A stretch of 64,000 bases of DNA from Beta vulgaris subsp. vulgaris (taxonomy: Eukaryota > Streptophyta > Magnoliopsida > Caryophyllales > Amaranthaceae). The DNA is taken from NCBI RefSeq assembly GCF_026745355.1, contig NC_079209.1, forward strand, positions 62,001-126,000. Direction: 5' to 3'. This document shows positions 61,691 through 64,000 of this stretch, piece after piece; within the stretch, counting starts at the first letter, position 1, and each line of letters begins with the position of its first letter. The translations under genes and the position numbers were made by a program. The notes beneath the pieces were generated by a model. The model was not told where the DNA came from. It saw only the letters and a list, made by a program, of their open reading frames with translations, and searched no databases.

Positions 61691-62100
61691 TTAAATTATG
61701 GATGGTGATCTTCCACGGTTCCACTTTTGCAGTGATGATTATCACTATCAGATGATGTATAGAGGAGAATTTAAAACTATGCTGTGGTTTGTGGACTAGT
61801 ATGTCTGTGGGTCTGTGACTGCGTGCTTTGATTTCGAAAGAAAGGCTGCCTGCGATGTCTATCAAGTATCAATTATGTTTATGATTATGTAGATAGAAAT
61901 TTTCATGTTACGAGTTACGACTTATGCGGTTATTAATTTATTATGCCTGTTTGGGAGCGGGGGTAACGGGTAACGGGTAACGGAGTAAGGGAATTTCATC
62001 GTTTAGTAGTTTTTACTGGGTATTATTTCTATTTATTACTATATCCCGTTTTAATTTTACCACCATCTATCCTCCTCTAATTATTAGCTTTTTTAATCTC
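61691..62100. other. Upstream region of the HAL2-like gene
   Basis: Promoter side of the HAL2-like gene. A short GGGTAAC tandem repeat (GGGGGTAACGGGTAACGGGT, about 61959-61984) and CCCGTTTTAATTTTACC at 62045 could be the two ends of a small MITE, but this is weak. No gene. Confidence 0.4.
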
Positions 62101-62124
62101 GTTGCTTGGGAGTCATCTCCCATA

Positions 62125-62598
62125 TGCTCATTCAGACTCGACTTTGACAGTTCAATTCGTGGAAACTCAACGACAGCTGGTGTTATCATCAGTGATCAAT
62201 GATCACAAAGGAATTTTATATATAGCCTCCACCTACCGTATGGAAAATACTCAAGTCTTCATTGCCGAGGCAACCGCACTACATCAAAGTATCATCTTAG
62301 CCATTCAAGAGAAGATCCTAAATTCACATATAGAAGGAGACAACTTGCTTGTTATTAATGTTGTTAAAAGCCCCCCCCCCCGGCAAATAGCACACATCAT
62401 CCACGACATCAAAACAAATAAGGCATTTGAAATATCCGCCACATCTACGGACAAGCAAATAAGACAGCAGATTGGATAGCTAATATAAGGCATTTAGTTG
62501 ATTTCTCTTTCGAAATAGATCCTTGTAATAATTCTGCCTTACACTCTATCCTTGTAAATGATGCGTTAGGAGTTCCCCTCGTGCGAAGGGTCTCCTAA
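62125..62598 (+). pseudogene. LINE-type RNase H domain remnant
   Basis: Fragments in two or more frames read as the RNase H domain that ends plant non-LTR retrotransposon or RVT_3-type proteins: RLDFDSSIRGNSTTAGVIIS, then NTQVFIAEATALHQSIILAI, HIEGDNLLVINVVKS, IAHIIHDI, and after a frame shift ANKTADWIANIRHLVDFSF. It ends at a stop near 62598, followed by an AT-rich 3' tail (AATAAAAGTTTTAATTT). A run of nine or more C at 62369-62380 probably marks the frame damage. No endonuclease or reverse transcriptase is present nearby, so it is a 5'-truncated copy. Confidence 0.75.
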
Positions 62599-62839
62599 TC
62601 TTGTTTCATCTTACCTTTATAAATAAAAGTTTTAATTTACCAACGTCCTATATTTCTTTCGTAAATTATTAGCATAAGCGGTCTAATTTTAGCATAAATT
62701 TAGACGAATTCAAGATTGAATTTTTCTAGCAAGTCCATCTCATTTCACTCTAACCCAGCACTACTTCAGTCATGCCTTCTCTTCTTCTTCCTTTGTTTTC
62801 TTGATTGTCGAACTAAAACAGACAATTTCAAAAAATAAC

Positions 62840-62966
62840 TTGATAGTCTTACCGAATGGATTAAACTAGTCACTAAATGGGTTAAAGAATGTCACTTATG
62901 AATAGATTAAATTGGTCACGAAATAGATTAAATTGGTCCTTAAATAGATTAAAGTAGTCACTATAT
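62840..62966. repeat. Short tandem repeat, unit about 20 bp
   Basis: Units of the form AATAGATTAAATTGGTCAC repeat about four to five times with changes (ATTAAACTAGTCACTAAATG, ATAGATTAAAGTAGTCAC). This is a minisatellite in non-coding sequence. Confidence 0.75.
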
Positions 62967-63120
62967 TTAAAAAAAAAGATGGCATGTTCTTTTTTTAATA
63001 TTAAGCTTGGACCGTGTAATATATTTAAAAGTGTGCGTGATAATGTATATACACCACGTGACACCTCTGTTACTCCATTAGGATTGTCCAATGTGTACAT
63101 AATGTCAATTAATAAAAGTA

Positions 63121-64000
63121 GGGAAATTCTACATGGTAACCTTCTACTTTACACTTTTCTATTTGGTGGCAAGGCAAAAAAAGATTTATACCAAGTGACC
63201 ACCAACTTCATCTAATTACACATAGTGACCAATTCCACTAAAGATATAGCTAACTCTTCATTCATAAAGAAAATTACTAATCTACCCGGCCCCTTAGTTT
63301 ATTGGATGAATTCAAGAAACTCAATGCGCAGATGTAGAAGACGGAAGAACGCCTTCAAAAACTGAAACACCATGCCAACAGCGACACATTGACCTTAAGC
63401 TTGCTGATTTGCCCAGCTTTGATGTCGATAGGATCCAGATTCGTACTTGGATTAGGAGAGAAGGCTCCCATGTTTTGTTTGGCATTTAAAAGTTCATGGA
63501 GTATCAAAGATGCACTATCTCATATATCTAATGATGGAACTTATACTGGCAGTAAGCATGAATCTAAAAAGGTAGAAATTAATCTATCATAGTGACAATT
63601 ATCTTTTAATGGAGGACTATAAAAAGGTAGAAGCTCTTGTTTTGCTCTTGATATTGAGTAATAGGAGAATTTCCTTGAGTTGATCCGTTGAACTTTTATA
63701 AAAATAAATGATGTAAGTATTAAACTGTGAGTCATATAGTTTGCATTAAAAATCCTGACTTAAAACTTCAATTGCTCGCTGTGGTTGAATTGCGGTTCCA
63801 GTTGGGGGCTTGGCGATGGTGGAGCATGGTGAGGGAGGAGGGTGATGGGGTGGGAGATTTTCAAAAGATAACTAATTAGGGGTAGGTTAGTAATTTTTTT
63901 AGTTGGGTGGTTAGTCATATTTTAAGTGGATTAAGGTCACTATGTATAATATGCTAAAGTAGAATGTCATTTGGTATAATTTTTTTTTGCCTCGCCACCA
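63121..64000. mobile_element. TIR transposon running off the window
   Basis: TGGTGGCAAGGCAAAAAAAG at 63164 and TTATACCAAGTGACC downstream are mirrored at the window end by the reverse complement of TGGTGGCGAGGCAAAAAAAA and TTATACCAAATGAC, and ACATAGTGACC appears in both arms. The left arm extends about 45 bp further out (from about 63121), so the right end should lie about 45 bp beyond 64000. The interior (63280-63900) has no recognisable transposase. The superfamily cannot be called without the outer right end. Confidence 0.7.

Noticed and set aside
1..64000. CRISPR arrays, operons or bacterial-type systems
   Set aside because: The window is eukaryotic nuclear DNA with spliced genes; the direct repeats are satellites and transposon remnants, without spacer-repeat structure.

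Overview
This is a plant nuclear DNA window, most likely from a eudicot. It is AT-rich, its genes have many introns with GT-AG borders, and its families are typically plant (DUF707, SCAMP, PLA1-II, HAL2-like phosphatase, a glycine-rich secreted Cys protein). Introns and spacers are full of small transposons. The exact species cannot be read from the sequence; a Caryophyllales-type genome is only a guess.

Layout. (1) 1-3025: 3' end of a katanin p80 (KTN80) gene, + strand, with a hAT element in an intron. (2) 5977-13830: a SANT/Myb-bromodomain protein resembling the BRD8-type subunit of NuA4-like acetyltransferase complexes, + strand, 5 coding exons. (3) about 15900-25125: a DUF707 single-pass membrane protein, + strand, 15 coding exons and a long 5' leader that probably has its own intron. 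(4) 27624-34995: a secretory carrier membrane protein (SCAMP), + strand, 13 exons. (5) 37251-35544: a class II phospholipase A1, - strand, 2 exons, convergent with SCAMP. (6) 38160-43550: a satellite array of about 325-bp monomers ordered into a five-monomer higher-order repeat of about 1.6 kb. (7) 43550-52790: a transposon-rich stretch (Tourist-like MITE, Helitron with a nested insert, Mutator-like element with perfect 9-bp target duplication, deleted Ty1-copia element) with one small secreted Gly/Cys-rich protein gene at 51498-51926. (8) 52790-56290: a second, more degenerate array of the same satellite in the opposite orientation. (9) 61690-58124: a HAL2-like PAP phosphatase, - strand, 3 exons, with nested MITEs in its second intron. 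(10) 62100-64000: a LINE-type RNase H remnant and a TIR element that runs off the window.

The genes are unrelated housekeeping or cell-biology genes with no sign of a functional cluster. The most notable feature is the repeat landscape: a higher-order satellite with an inverted partner array about 9 kb away, in a chromosome-arm-like setting with intact genes on both sides. All exon models were built by hand from splice borders, reading frame and family resemblance. Every complete multi-exon model keeps one open frame from ATG to stop.
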